Position numbers and translations under genes: made by a program. This document shows, in pieces, positions 51,686 to 62,521 of a DNA stretch of 64,000 nucleotides. Positions within the stretch are counted from its first letter, which is position 1. Every line of letters begins with the position of its first letter. This stretch comes from Nakaseomyces glabratus (Eukaryota > Ascomycota > Saccharomycetes > Saccharomycetales > Saccharomycetaceae), in contig NC_088963.1 in assembly GCF_010111755.1 (NCBI RefSeq), positions 1,178,001 through 1,242,000 of the forward strand, given 5' to 3'. The notes below the pieces were generated by a model. The model had not been told where the DNA came from. It did not search any database and worked only from the letters and a program-made list of their open reading frames with translations.

Positions 51686-52204
51686 ATGTTCTCTAGAGTT
51701 GTTGTTAGATCAAGCAGGTTTGTAGCTTCTCCACTACGTTTGGCTCTCAGATGTCAATCCACAAACGCTTTAAACAAGAGCCAGTTGCCATTTACTCACT
51801 CTGGTGAAGGACCATTGGCCGTCAAGTACACTTCTCAACACGAATGGATCGCTGCACACAGTGACGGTACCGCATTCTTAGGTATAACGAAATATGCTGC
51901 CGATGCCCTAGGTGATGCCACTTACATTGAGATCCCAGAAGCTGACACTGAGGTCTCCGCCGGTGACTCTGTCTCATCTGTTGAGTCAGTCAAGTCTGCC
52001 TCCGAAGTATACACCCCATTGTCAGGTACGGTGGTGGAAGGTAACGCAGCTCTAGAAGAGTCTCCACAATTGATCAACACTGACCCACTGGGTGAAGGTT
52101 GGATCGCCAAGATAAAATTAGAGAACCCAGAAGAGATCAACACCACAGAAGGTCTACTGACTTTAGAACAATACGAGCAATCACTAGAGCACGATGAGCA
52201 TTAA
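51686..52204 (+). CDS. GCV3: GCV3, glycine cleavage H protein
   Basis: The H protein carries the lipoyl arm that shuttles the aminomethyl group among the P, T and L proteins of the mitochondrial glycine decarboxylase. In yeast it is also the relay through which lipoyl groups reach other dehydrogenases. The 172-residue protein has an Arg-rich, acid-free N-terminus (about 1-25), fitting a mitochondrial presequence. It then has YTSQHEWI, the lipoyl motif SVESVKSASEVYTPLSG with the acceptor lysine at K103, and the C-terminal LINTDPLGEGWIAKI block. Length matches S. cerevisiae Gcv3 (170 aa). It is followed by BOL1 and BOL3. Confidence 0.98.
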   Translation: MFSRVVVRSSRFVASPLRLALRCQSTNALNKSQLPFTHSGEGPLAVKYTSQHEWIAAHSDGTAFLGITKYAADALGDATYIEIPEADTEVSAGDSVSSVESVKSASEVYTPLSGTVVEGNAALEESPQLINTDPLGEGWIAKIKLENPEEINTTEGLLTLEQYEQSLEHDEH

Positions 52205-52453
52205 ATTTCCACTTGTTACTATACCAAGAATTGTCCCATTTTCTCTTCCTATCATTTGTGATTAATTAGGTTTATATTATATATACAGAAATAAGTACCT
52301 TCACACATAGCCTAAGAATTAATAAATATTACTATGTAAAGCTATCACTCGTTGCTACGTTAGGACATATTTTATGTAAAAATAAATGCGCCCAAGCCTT
52401 AGTAAAGTCTATATACAGTTACTTGCCTTCTTCCATAAGTCCTGTGTTATTGG

Positions 52454-52888
52454 TTAATCGCCTTTACAGGTTTGAGCCTTGGAACTTTGCTGACTCTTTG
52501 CATACTCCTCTGGAGTCTTAGTGGTTAATTGTAAAGCATGCAATCCCATGTCGTCGAACTCCTCTTTAAGAAGACCATAGACTAATCTATGCCTCTTTGG
52601 CAGATTCAAGCCCTTAAAAGCCTCAGTGACTATTTCAAGTCTTATATGTGATTCAGTAGTGTTTTCGGCGGTCTCCATGGGTTCATGTCCCTTGTGTTTG
52701 TAAGAATCGTTGAACACCGCTAGGTGTTCCACATCAGGGAACTTCGCCTTGATCTTTGTTGTAATTGAAGTTATAACAGGTCCGTCTGTCCTCATATTTA
52801 ATGGTGTCTCACTGCTCATCTTGGTAATATTCCGCTTAATCAGATTACTAATGCTGAAAACTGGTACTCTGCTCACTGACCGATACAT
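52454..52888 (-). CDS. BOL1: BOL1, mitochondrial BolA-like Fe-S assembly factor
   Basis: Bol1 works with Grx5 and Bol3 in supplying [4Fe-4S] clusters to a subset of mitochondrial proteins, including lipoic acid synthase. From the ATG at 52888 the protein is 144 residues. It starts MYRSVSRVPVFSISN, an Arg/Ser-rich stretch that looks like a mitochondrial presequence. The BolA domain (about 38-125) has the family pattern ESHIRLEIV, FKGLNLPKRHRLVYGLL and GLHALQL, with the conserved histidine at H100. A second ATG at 52819 (Met24) would give a 121-residue form without the presequence. The frame also extends four codons upstream to a TTG. It is head-to-head with BOL3, as in YAL044W-A/YAL046C. Confidence 0.93.
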   Translation of the reverse strand: MYRSVSRVPVFSISNLIKRNITKMSSETPLNMRTDGPVITSITTKIKAKFPDVEHLAVFNDSYKHKGHEPMETAENTTESHIRLEIVTEAFKGLNLPKRHRLVYGLLKEEFDDMGLHALQLTTKTPEEYAKSQQSSKAQTCKGD

Positions 52889-53256
52889 AAATGTTATCAA
52901 ATGAGGTGCTATATCGCAGGATATTGTTAGAGAACAATATGTTTGTGAGAATATTAGAGTGGAAAGTTCTGATCATATTAATGTAAGAAGGAGATCACCA
53001 CTTAGCTAGTTAACCACCTTACTATCAACACTATCGTAGACTTTGGCACTGAGCGATGAGCGATCGAAGAGGGAAAGCTGGAGCTCTCCGAAGTAAAGTC
53101 ATCGGTTTTGTCACTGAAATGGACAAAGTAGTGCTTGGATAACAATGTGTATAGCACTTCTATGACACTAGATTGTGTTTTTCTAGAGAGTATTCATTTA
53201 CTGTATATTGCTCACACACAAAAGTATTCTCTAATTGTTAGTAAGGATAGCGCAAC
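52889..53256. other. Divergent BOL1/BOL3 promoter region
   Basis: 368 bp shared by two BolA-family genes. GCGATGAGCG at 53053-53062 carries the PAC core but differs from the full PAC word seen elsewhere in the window. No gene seen. Confidence 0.55.
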
Positions 53257-53601
53257 ATGCTCGGACGATTAATTTCCCCATCGCTAGCTAGGCGTTCTGT
53301 TGTAAATGCCTATACCATTCGCCGGCCAGCGTTAGTTTTAAGCCTCAGAGCATATTCTTCTGGCACAGATGAAGAGAAGAGGATATATGAGAAGTTGTCC
53401 AAGGCATTCAACACCACTGATCTCAGGGTGCAGGATGTCTCTGGTGGATGTGGTTCAATGTATGCCATTGATGTTACTTCCGACAAGTTTAACACATTAA
53501 CTACAATTAAACAACATCAGATGGTCAATGAGATCCTTAAGGAAGATATCCCAAAATGGCACGGTCTGCAACTGCGAACTAAGAAGAACAAAACCAAATA
53601 A
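53257..53601 (+). CDS. BOL3: BOL3, mitochondrial BolA-like Fe-S transfer factor
   Basis: Bol3 acts late in mitochondrial iron-sulphur delivery, with Nfu1, helping to pass [4Fe-4S] clusters to target enzymes such as lipoic acid synthase. The 114-residue protein has an Arg-rich N-terminus (LARRSVVNAYTIRRP, about 10-24) typical of matrix targeting. The BolA domain contains VQDVSGGCGSMYAIDV with the family cysteine at C65, then TIKQHQMVNEIL with H87, and IPKWHGLQL. Length is close to S. cerevisiae Bol3 (118 aa). It is head-to-head with BOL1. Confidence 0.95.
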   Translation: MLGRLISPSLARRSVVNAYTIRRPALVLSLRAYSSGTDEEKRIYEKLSKAFNTTDLRVQDVSGGCGSMYAIDVTSDKFNTLTTIKQHQMVNEILKEDIPKWHGLQLRTKKNKTK

Positions 53602-54118
53602 GACTAAAAAGGTATACTTGGAGGCAATGGCAGCTGTTATGGCTGATCAATCAAGGCACATCACTGTAAATAGCAACTAGTTTAGCAGCCACTCGCAGAA
53701 ATTATCTGATAATGGTTATTGTAGGCACAACATATTTTACAAATATATTTATTTAATTCTCCACTAGAGCGCACGTTTATAGTATCAAGACTAGATAGCG
53801 TGATCTAATAATAATGGATCTCATTACATATTCAAGTATCAATATATACATTGCACTTTTACTGGGATTAATATTCGCTGTATAACAAATATAAATAACT
53901 TAGGCTATGAAGAAAACAGATTACAATGCCAATTATTGTTTTGGTGATTCATTGGAAACTTAGTTGGATCAATTATCAGTAAAGGTAAACAAGTGAAAAA
54001 ATGTCAGGGAACATAGCAATATAAGGTCTTAAAAACTGAGATATACTTAATTGCGATCCAATTGATTGTAAGTTATCTTAATTCAACAGGTCAGAGACTC
54101 CAATAGATCAGGAACTTA
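53602..54118. other. BOL3-SPC72 intergenic region
   Basis: 517 bp between tandem genes, AT-rich with TATA-like stretches near 53745 and 53840. No gene seen. Confidence 0.55.
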
Positions 54119-56563
54119 ATGTACAGCGGTGATCAGAGTGCTGGGTCGCAGTTCGAGGATGAAAACTCACTGTCGATAAGGACAAATCAAAGTACGCCAA
54201 TCAAAAGGGCTGACAATACTAGCAATAGGACATCACTTATATCAGATGATTACGGTTTACGCAAGATATCCAGCACTAGTGGTGTCCTCGATGAGAAGCA
54301 AAAGCTTCATAGGAGATACACATCAAGGATACGAAACATAAACAACAGCACAAAATCAACTTCCAGCATTGATAATTACGATGATATATCAGATCCAAGC
54401 TTTGGTAAGAAAAATACTGTACAGGAAGATGACAATGAATCAGAGTTGACTTATGAGTTGCCACCATTGAAGACTCCTTTGAAAATAAATAGACATTCTG
54501 TCGGTTCAACGTTTAAGAATCACAGATTCTCAGACGGAGATTGGAAATCAAAACCACGACCAACATCAACAACCTCATTCAACGATGCAGATGCTCTTAA
54601 TGACATATTTGAGAATGAAGGTGTAAATAACAGTAGGTCTCCCAAGAATCCCGAGTACTATAAGGTTGATTTTTCTTCTCCACAACAAAACGTTGCTGTA
54701 GACCAACTCAATAAACAGATAGTATCATATAGATTGAAAATAAAATCACTATATGAGATAATAAGACAACTCAGTTCAAACAGTGAAAATGAAGATAGAA
54801 AAAGAAACTCCTATATGGAGTCAATACTTTCAAAACTCCCTCAAGATGATGAAGTTGAAGAGCTGAAGAGAACTAATATCAATCTTGAACACCAATTGAG
54901 TAAGAAAAATACTTTGCTTCATCAACTAGAGAACAGTTTACATACAGTTTCAGATGAACTGGAAAAAACAAAGAATGATCATGCTGAGACGCTGGAAATG
55001 ACCAAAGAATATCTCGAACATACTGAAGAGTTGACAAAACAGATAGATAATATATTGGGTTTGTTATTGAATGAGCTAGAACTTAACGCGGATGAAAAAA
55101 CCACACTTGAGAATGCACGCAAAATTGGCACAGCGTTTACAATTGTAAAAATGAAGGCTTTAGAATCGATAATACAGCAGCACATACTTGATAAAAAGAG
55201 TGGTTCACCAATTCCCAAGGATTCAAAAGATGGAAACAATGAGCTTTCAAAACAAGAGCATGCTAATGACAGCGAATATGCAATTGCCAACAGCACAGCA
55301 ATACAAAATCACTTGGAAGAAGACTCTTATCAGAAAACAAAAGACGAAGACGAATTTGATGATAACTTGCTAAATTCTCAAATGGAGGAAGCAATAGAAG
55401 AACTACATAGAGAATATGACAGCTTTGTGAAAGGAATTAGGGAAAAGTTAGAAAAGTCTGAAAAACTAGAGGCTATCCTGCTTGATAAACTATCCCTACA
55501 GAAATCCAATCTAGTGAAACTTGCCGACTCAACTGCAAATGAGAACAACATGTCTAAAGATGTCATCGAGACTTCTGAGTTAGGCGATCAAAATAATAAA
55601 ACGAATATGGATTTTTACAAGTCATACCAATATCATATTGACAATTTAACCTCACATATTGAGAGACTAAAACTCAATATATCTGAACGTGATGAGGCGG
55701 TGGATTATTTAAAAGAAGAAGAAGAACAGTTGAGAATAGAAATACAAAAACAAAAAGAGAGGTTCAACAGACAAATGGCAGACAAAAAAGAATTATATAT
55801 GCAGAAAGAGTCAAACTGGAAAGAGCTTATTGGAAGTTATGAAGACCAGCTTGAAGAGGTTAACTTATCTAGGAAGCAGCTAAGCAAGACAGTATCGGAT
55901 CTAAAAAATGAAATTCAGGAAATCTATCAGCAAAGTAGTGAAAATATGAAATTATTGGAACAAGATGTTGCTTCATTGCAAGAGAAATGCCAATCATATA
56001 ATGATGAAGTCTTCCAATTATCCAAACAGAACTCCGCATTATCTGCAAAGCTTGAAGCATTTACGAAGAACTCTGAAAATCTTAAATTAATGTTTCAACA
56101 GCTTGAAAAATCTGCTAAAAATAATCAAAAGAGCTTAAATGAGACCAAACCATTTACAGATAGTTTACTGGATCACCTCAATCAAATATTCGATATTCTA
56201 GCCAAAGTTTTAGATGATCAATCGATAAGTCAGGCAAGAAGGAAACTTCGTTCTATAATAAAAATAAGCACCATAGAGGATCCTAAACTTCTTACGCACA
56301 AACTTATCACCTTATATGAATATATTGAGAGGGCAGCGGAAAGTATTGTGACAAATTACATTGAAGTCAACTCGGTGCTTCAATCCCAACCAGCCCAAAC
56401 AAAAGACCAAAAACAGCTTTTATTGCGTATAGAAGATGTACAAAGGAAGTGGCTGTCTGAAAGAGAGAGAAGAAAACTAGAATCAGATATAGCACAATCA
56501 AAGATCAAGAAGCTTGAATTAGAAAATTTGCAATTGAGAGAACAGTTAAGGAAAGCACCTTAG
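54119..56563 (+). CDS. SPC72: SPC72, spindle pole body gamma-tubulin receptor
   Basis: Spc72 anchors the gamma-tubulin complex on the cytoplasmic face of the spindle pole body and so organises astral microtubules. The 814-residue protein has a Ser/Asn-rich N-terminal region (about 1-180). A segment VDQLNKQIVSYRLKIKSLYE (about 198-217) resembles the CM1 motif that binds gamma-tubulin complexes. Long coiled coils follow from about 240 to the C-terminus. It is longer than S. cerevisiae Spc72 (622 aa), mainly in the coils and N-terminus. Primary sequence in this family diverges fast. The call therefore leans on the CM1-like motif, the architecture and position between BOL3 and GEM1, as in YAL046C-YAL047C-YAL048C. 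Confidence 0.85.
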   Translation: MYSGDQSAGSQFEDENSLSIRTNQSTPIKRADNTSNRTSLISDDYGLRKISSTSGVLDEKQKLHRRYTSRIRNINNSTKSTSSIDNYDDISDPSFGKKNTVQEDDNESELTYELPPLKTPLKINRHSVGSTFKNHRFSDGDWKSKPRPTSTTSFNDADALNDIFENEGVNNSRSPKNPEYYKVDFSSPQQNVAVDQLNKQIVSYRLKIKSLYEIIRQLSSNSENEDRKRNSYMESILSKLPQDDEVEELKRTNINLEHQLSKKNTLLHQLENSLHTVSDELEKTKNDHAETLEMTKEYLEHTEELTKQIDNILGLLLNELELNADEKTTLENARKIGTAFTIVKMKALESIIQQHILDKKSGSPIPKDSKDGNNELSKQEHANDSEYAIANSTAIQNHLEEDSYQKTKDEDEFDDNLLNSQMEEAIEELHREYDSFVKGIREKLEKSEKLEAILLDKLSLQKSNLVKLADSTANENNMSKDVIETSELGDQNNKTNMDFYKSYQYHIDNLTSHIERLKLNISERDEAVDYLKEEEEQLRIEIQKQKERFNRQMADKKELYMQKESNWKELIGSYEDQLEEVNLSRKQLSKTVSDLKNEIQEIYQQSSENMKLLEQDVASLQEKCQSYNDEVFQLSKQNSALSAKLEAFTKNSENLKLMFQQLEKSAKNNQKSLNETKPFTDSLLDHLNQIFDILAKVLDDQSISQARRKLRSIIKISTIEDPKLLTHKLITLYEYIERAAESIVTNYIEVNSVLQSQPAQTKDQKQLLLRIEDVQRKWLSERERRKLESDIAQSKIKKLELENLQLREQLRKAP

Positions 56564-56932
56564 AAATGGCATTCCAGATTTGATACTGTACACGTCATTA
56601 TAGAGATATATACCCACTATAAATACAAACGAACATTTAATACCTACATTTGACCCAAAAAGGCACTCTCATTTCGAAACTATGCTCGATAATTCGTTAT
56701 ATAGGTTGCCTTTGTATTAACATGCGTTTTTAACGACTTATCACCTTGGCCTTTAAATTTGAAGCTCATCGAATTTGCTAACCGTGTTTTTAATGAGAGT
56801 GTACTAGTATAGGCAACAATTATCGGAAGCAAATTATTCAATTGCCTTGTATTTATCAATTAGAACCTCATCCATCCTCATAAAGTTTATCGTGTTTCCT
56901 CAAATTACTAGGAGGCTGTAACAGGATTATCA
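56564..56932. other. SPC72-GEM1 intergenic region
   Basis: 369 bp, AT-rich, holding the GEM1 promoter. Nothing distinctive was seen. Confidence 0.5.
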
Positions 56933-58882
56933 ATGACAAAAGAAACCATCAGAGTCGTAATTTGTGGTGACGATGGCGTTGGCAAGACAAGTTTAATTGT
57001 ATCATTAGTTAAGGGACAATTTATACCTAATTTACAAGCCGTTCTACCGCCTGTGACTATTCCTCGTGATTTTTCATCGAGCCCTTATTCACCTAAGAAC
57101 ACTGTGCTAATCGATACAGATAACAGCGATCCATTAGCTATCCAGAGGGAGCTTAAAAATGCGGATGTTATTTGGCTAGTATACTCTGATAAGGATTCTT
57201 ACGAAAGAATATCACTATATTGGATGATAACTTTCAGGTCACTTGGACTCAACATCCCAGTAATATTATGCAAGAACAAATGTGATCAATACACAACAAA
57301 CTCACCACTAGAGGATTTCTTAGATACTAAAATTGAGGATGAGGAATTTATTCCAATTCTTATGGCCTTCAAAGAGGTAGATACCTGTGTGAAAGCCAGT
57401 GCGAAGACCCATTTTGATGTTAATCAATCATTTTATCTGTGCCAGAGATCAATTTCATACCCAATCTCACCATTATTCGATGCCAAGGTAGGAGATTTGA
57501 AACCTTCAGCTGTTGCTGCCTTAAGTAGAATATTCTTCTTAAGCGACGAAGATCAGGATGGCTTTCTTAATGATAATGAAATTATGGACCTACAGCGGAA
57601 ATGCTTTGGAAAGAGTATTGACTTGAATGAGCTAAACTTCATAAAACATACACTTTCAGACTTGACATCATCTGAAGAATATCCATCAGAAATACTTTAT
57701 TGCCAAGGAAAAGGTCTAACAAAACAGGGCTTTATTGCTTTAAACAAGATATATACAGAGAAAGGAAGACATGAAACTACTTGGGGGATTCTAAGAGCGT
57801 TCAATTACACAGATTCATTATCAATTGATGATGCAGTGCTTTTCCCAAAAGTAAATGTTCCAGAACAAGCTAGTGTAGAACTCAGTTCCAAAGGCTATCG
57901 GTTTTTGGTTGACATTTTTATAAAATTCGATAGCGACAATGACGGTGCTTTGAATGACACTGAACTTCATACACTTTTTAGAAGCACCCCAGGACTACCG
58001 AATTTGTGGCTAGAAACAAACTTTCCGGCATCAACTGTGGTTAATGCAAAAGGCTTTGTTACACTGCAGGGCTGGCTTGCACAATGGACGATGACAACAT
58101 ATCTGGATTATAAAATTACGACTGCATACCTAGTTTATCTAGGTTTCCAGGAAGATGCAAAATTGGCTGTACAAATCACAAAATCTCGCCGTATGCGACG
58201 TCGTCAGGGCAGATTGTACAGGTCATATGTCACAGATCGTAAGGTTTTTAATTGTTTTGTTGTTGGTAAAAGAAATAGTGGAAAATCATCTCTGCTAGAA
58301 TCATTTCTAGGAAGATTATTCAGTGAAGCCTATTCGCCAACAATTCGACCTCGAGTAGCTGTTAACAATGTGGAAGTGACTGGAGATAAACAATATTATC
58401 TGATTCTACAGGAATTCGGTGAGCAGGAAGAAGCAATTCTCCAAAATCCATCGAGGCTTGCTGAGTGCGATGTATTGTGTCTAACATATGATTCTAGTGA
58501 TCCTGAGTCTTTTTCTTATCTATTGGAGTTACTGACTAATAATGAGATAATGAAAGATATACCTGTTGTATTTGTTGCCCTTAAAGCCGACCTAGATAAG
58601 CAGCAGCAGAGATGTAAGTTTCAACCTGACGAATTTACAGATACTTTATATCTTGACCACCCTTTACATGTTTCTTCCACTTGGTCAAGTTCTTTGAATC
58701 AGCTATTTAAAAAAATTATTCAAGCTTCATTGGAACCGGGAAAATTTACTCCAGGCTTCCCACCAGATATCAAGCCGACAAACATAGATTATAGTTCAGC
58801 TGTAATTTTAGGATCTTCTATAGGATTTCTGGCATTATTTTCATACACAATGATAAAATTACTAAAACCTACCCAACAGTGA
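56933..58882 (+). CDS. GEM1: GEM1, mitochondrial Miro GTPase
   Basis: Gem1 is the yeast Miro protein, a tail-anchored outer mitochondrial membrane GTPase that regulates the ER-mitochondria encounter structure and mitochondrial inheritance. The 649-residue protein shows the full Miro layout. An N-terminal GTPase has P-loop [10 protein letters not shown] (about 12-21) and CKNKCD as G4. Two EF hands have loops at D205-E216 and D333-E344. A second GTPase has P-loop GKRNSGKSS (about 446-454). A single C-terminal membrane anchor ([18 protein letters not shown], about 623-640) is followed by a short tail. Length is close to S. cerevisiae Gem1 (662 aa). It runs in tandem with SPC72 and is convergent with OAF1. 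Confidence 0.98.
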   Translation: MTKETIRVVICGDDGVGKTSLIVSLVKGQFIPNLQAVLPPVTIPRDFSSSPYSPKNTVLIDTDNSDPLAIQRELKNADVIWLVYSDKDSYERISLYWMITFRSLGLNIPVILCKNKCDQYTTNSPLEDFLDTKIEDEEFIPILMAFKEVDTCVKASAKTHFDVNQSFYLCQRSISYPISPLFDAKVGDLKPSAVAALSRIFFLSDEDQDGFLNDNEIMDLQRKCFGKSIDLNELNFIKHTLSDLTSSEEYPSEILYCQGKGLTKQGFIALNKIYTEKGRHETTWGILRAFNYTDSLSIDDAVLFPKVNVPEQASVELSSKGYRFLVDIFIKFDSDNDGALNDTELHTLFRSTPGLPNLWLETNFPASTVVNAKGFVTLQGWLAQWTMTTYLDYKITTAYLVYLGFQEDAKLAVQITKSRRMRRRQGRLYRSYVTDRKVFNCFVVGKRNSGKSSLLESFLGRLFSEAYSPTIRPRVAVNNVEVTGDKQYYLILQEFGEQEEAILQNPSRLAECDVLCLTYDSSDPESFSYLLELLTNNEIMKDIPVVFVALKADLDKQQQRCKFQPDEFTDTLYLDHPLHVSSTWSSSLNQLFKKIIQASLEPGKFTPGFPPDIKPTNIDYSSAVILGSSIGFLALFSYTMIKLLKPTQQ

Positions 58883-58917
58883 TAAACTTTTAATCAAGTT
58901 AAAATCTTGTTTAAAGA

Positions 58918-58930
58918 CCCCCCCCCCCCC
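58918..58930. repeat. C13 homopolymer
   Basis: Uninterrupted run of 13 C, 36 bp after the GEM1 stop codon in the convergent GEM1/OAF1 spacer. It is the longest G/C homopolymer in the window. Length may be unstable or mis-sequenced. Confidence 0.9.
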
Positions 58931-59100
58931 AGATCTACAAATAAACACATTCAGAGATTGGACATTAGTCACATAATTGCTGGCAACTTGTGCTGACCCT
59001 TCCATCAATGGTGTTTGTATTCATAACATTTTAAATATCTACAAAATTTCACTTATGTAAATATAAACAAGTAGTATCTTATTCTTGACCAAGATAAATA

Positions 59101-62085
59101 TTAATTGAAGTCATTACCAAACAGAAAGTCATAGTCAAACAAGTCAAGTCCGCCAAAGAAAGCAGCATAATCTGGGTGAAGTGGATCTTTTCCTGCTTCT
59201 GACTCAGAGGAAGCTGCAGAATGACCTCCATTGGCATTCAACTTGGAGGTTTGTTCGGCCATTGGTGTAAATGTGTTGGGCGATAATAGATTTGTATCTC
59301 TCGGACCCGAGTGCCTTGGAACCATATTTTGGAAGTCCAGGTTTTGACTGAATGCCATTGCAGTGGACAGCTTTTCTAAATTATCCATACTTGGGTTCCA
59401 ATTTTTGTATAGCGTATTTCCAGTACCAGGTTGTACTGAAGGTTCACGATTAAAGGCACCCTCATGTATATTACCCATGTGATCGTGAACAACCTGACTT
59501 AATGTATTAAGCTCATCAACACTGAATTCAACCATGTGATTATTTGATTTTAAGTCCTTTACCAAAGCATCTCGTTTATCAAGTTTGACACCCAATGTTA
59601 AGTTTAGCATTTTCACAATTTTAGAATGAATTTTCTCCATCCTGGAAACCTTAAAAATACCTAGTAATAGTTCTCCTTTACGCATATTCTGTATCACTAC
59701 ATCAAATAATGCAAGCATCTTGAAGATCGGGAAGTATGTAAATCTCAAGTGCTCAGATGCTGCATTGTAGGTACTTTCTAAAGCAATCTCCAAGTTTCTT
59801 TGTAAAACAGTGAGAACTTCCATCTTGCTATTGATTTCGGATAGATCAGTGTCCTCCTTTTCATTAATGATATCTTGTGATAAAGAATATAAGCTATGTG
59901 TCGCAAAACCCACCCTCATCAATGCACCCAATATACTAAACACTGTAGATGAAAAAGAGAGTTGTATCACTTTTAAAACATTGTAATTTGTTGAAGATGA
60001 CAGACTATCACTATAATCCCCATTGAAGAATTTATTTATGTACCCCATCAAGACTAATGCATCAGTACAGCTTTTATTGAAGTACTTGAAGTAGTATTTC
60101 AGCATTGATTTGTCATTCGGGACAACAGATTCAAAATGGAGAAATAAAGCCATAGATGTTCTCAATAACAATAACCGACTAACAATTTGTGTATGTAATG
60201 ATGTGGAATTAATCGCCAGCAAAACGCTATTATTAACTTTACTCTCACTATCAGCATTAAGCTTAACAATGGGAAAGTTATCGTCAGTATAGTTTTCGAT
60301 CTTATCACGCAGGTTTTCCAAATCTGACAACAGAATACTATTTCTGTAAGTCATTGTCATGACATCTAGATCTGATAACAATAATACAAGTTTTACTCTT
60401 CTCAATGAATGAATATGAAGCTTCAGAACTTGTTCAGCATAGGGCGAGTCAACCAAATCATTCTTCACTCTATTAATATAAACGTCATCTGCGTTTGGAT
60501 TTTTGATATCCAGAAACAATGCCATCATAGAAGCCGATGAAACAGAATGCCTACCCTTCAAACTTGATTCAAATGAGCAAACTGTAACGACACTGAGCCA
60601 TAACAATCTTCTGTGATTTAATAGTCTACGATCAGGAATACTTGATTTTAGTTGTGGGAAATCAGATGGATCACGATGAAGTCCAATTGAAGTTGCTAAC
60701 ATCATAACCAAACTACTGATAACATCTGTAGGATGTTCTAAAAACAGATCACCTTCTTCAGGTGAAAAAACAAAAAATGCCCAAACATATAAGACACATG
60801 CAATTATATTTTCATTAGCACACGCACACCAATTTTCTGATGCAAGACATTTTTGTGCGAGCAATACAAAATTATTGGAAATTGGATATTGAGCGATAAT
60901 GTTTGTATCAACATCCAATGCACTGTGCTGTACATTGTCTTCTGCAAAATTCAACGATATGTAGGATAATTTCAAAATTACCATTAAGATAGACAAGTTC
61001 TCCATTTTCATTCTCAAATGATTATTTCCTAATCTTAATTTAATCTTAGCTGGATTATTTTCATCTCTGAAAAGCACGTCACTTAATGTTTCTTCAAACA
61101 TTTCCTTCTCTAAAAAGGGCAATGCAGGATAAATATACTGAAAGAAATGCTGCTTATAAACCTCAATAATCTCATATGGTGGTAACATTTCTTCGATTTC
61201 TGTAATAAAGCTCTTCAAGATATCCGAATACTCACCATTACTCTGGCAATGATCTTCCAAAAATTGGTGTCCCAAAGTGTTATATAACATCGAAAGAATC
61301 ATCCCATTTTTCAAATTTTTAGAAGTATTGGTATTTTGTAAAATCCTCTCAGTAAATTCATCAACTCTTCTCCTCTGAGAGTCAGTATGACATTGGCGAA
61401 GTAATGTCTCCTTAAGCTTCAATGCACTAGACCTAACACTTGGTTGAGCCCTTGTCACATTAGCATTAGCAGTCAGAGCTGGAATCATTGTATTCTGAGA
61501 GGGATCCAAAAAGATCGAAGCTATTAACGATGTTAAAAATTTGTCTTGAATAAAGAGATAATTTTCTGATAAAGGCTTAACCTCCCTTTTCATTACTCTG
61601 CTAACAATCAGAGTCGGATGCGTCCTATACAGATTAATCTCAATTGAATCGTCATCGTTATTCTCTCCATTTATATTGTAAGAATCTAGCCTTGGTCTCT
61701 TATAGTCCGATTCTCTGCTTTCGCCATCCGACTCATAATCTGAATTCATATTTTCCAGACTACCACTAGATACATTGCTATCTTTATTGACTGGCATGCT
61801 CTCTTGCTCTTGCATCAACTTCATCGCCTTATTTTTCCAGTAGTCTACATCCCTACCAAGACGAGCTATAGTAGCATCTTTACTTGGTATTCGAGGGGCA
61901 CTCTGTTTGGCCATATCATACACACATTCTAGTTTTAGTTTCTTGCACCTCGTACATATAGGTTTCTCCTTGTCACAACGTGTCTTTGATCTCCTACAGG
62001 CCTGGCAAACAAAGGAAATCCTGTTCCTCTTCCTGGTCCTAGCAGCATTACCTTCAGGGGAACTACCACTCCCCACAACAGACAT
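59101..62085 (-). CDS. OAF1: OAF1/PIP2-type oleate-responsive zinc cluster activator
   Basis: Oaf1 and its partner Pip2 bind oleate response elements and switch on peroxisome and beta-oxidation genes. The 994-residue protein has an N-terminal Zn2Cys6 cluster with cysteines at 27, 30, 37, 44, 47 and 54 in the standard spacing, followed by a linker and a short possible coil (about 75-95). The fungal transcription-factor middle homology region spans about 300-850. An acidic C-terminal tail (FFGGLDLFDYDFLFGNDF) is a good candidate activation domain. S. cerevisiae has two duplicates, OAF1 (YAL051W) and PIP2 (YOR363C). Synteny with GEM1 and FLC2 favours OAF1. The family is clear; the exact name depends on whether a second copy exists. 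Confidence 0.88.
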   Translation of the reverse strand: MSVVGSGSSPEGNAARTRKRNRISFVCQACRRSKTRCDKEKPICTRCKKLKLECVYDMAKQSAPRIPSKDATIARLGRDVDYWKNKAMKLMQEQESMPVNKDSNVSSGSLENMNSDYESDGESRESDYKRPRLDSYNINGENNDDDSIEINLYRTHPTLIVSRVMKREVKPLSENYLFIQDKFLTSLIASIFLDPSQNTMIPALTANANVTRAQPSVRSSALKLKETLLRQCHTDSQRRRVDEFTERILQNTNTSKNLKNGMILSMLYNTLGHQFLEDHCQSNGEYSDILKSFITEIEEMLPPYEIIEVYKQHFFQYIYPALPFLEKEMFEETLSDVLFRDENNPAKIKLRLGNNHLRMKMENLSILMVILKLSYISLNFAEDNVQHSALDVDTNIIAQYPISNNFVLLAQKCLASENWCACANENIIACVLYVWAFFVFSPEEGDLFLEHPTDVISSLVMMLATSIGLHRDPSDFPQLKSSIPDRRLLNHRRLLWLSVVTVCSFESSLKGRHSVSSASMMALFLDIKNPNADDVYINRVKNDLVDSPYAEQVLKLHIHSLRRVKLVLLLSDLDVMTMTYRNSILLSDLENLRDKIENYTDDNFPIVKLNADSESKVNNSVLLAINSTSLHTQIVSRLLLLRTSMALFLHFESVVPNDKSMLKYYFKYFNKSCTDALVLMGYINKFFNGDYSDSLSSSTNYNVLKVIQLSFSSTVFSILGALMRVGFATHSLYSLSQDIINEKEDTDLSEINSKMEVLTVLQRNLEIALESTYNAASEHLRFTYFPIFKMLALFDVVIQNMRKGELLLGIFKVSRMEKIHSKIVKMLNLTLGVKLDKRDALVKDLKSNNHMVEFSVDELNTLSQVVHDHMGNIHEGAFNREPSVQPGTGNTLYKNWNPSMDNLEKLSTAMAFSQNLDFQNMVPRHSGPRDTNLLSPNTFTPMAEQTSKLNANGGHSAASSESEAGKDPLHPDYAAFFGGLDLFDYDFLFGNDFN

Positions 62086-62521
62086 CTTTAGTAGCTTACT
62101 TGAATAGGTTTGACTAATAAAGACACCTTACCTTTCTCGAATTGCAAACACCCAGTAAATTTCAATCGCTATCGTAATCCAACTTTGCAACAGAAAGCTA
62201 AGGGAAAGACCAAATATATACACTCAGACCGTCTAATAAAGTACAGTGATTAGACTAATAAATCTCAGCGATGAAAGTCTAAAGTAACTGTTCAATCAAT
62301 ATATTGTCAAGTCTGTTTCCCTTTATTAACGAAATGTCAAAGTTATTGTTGTTTGAGATTTTTTTTTGCGGAGATTCAAGGTGACATATATTGTAAGTCC
62401 TAAGAGAGTCTCAAATTAATGAAGACAAATGACTACTTTGCATACCCTAGGTGGGTGATAAACTGGCTAGTAGAAAATAAATAGACAAAATGGTTTCTTT
62501 CACAAAGACGTTCTTGTATTT

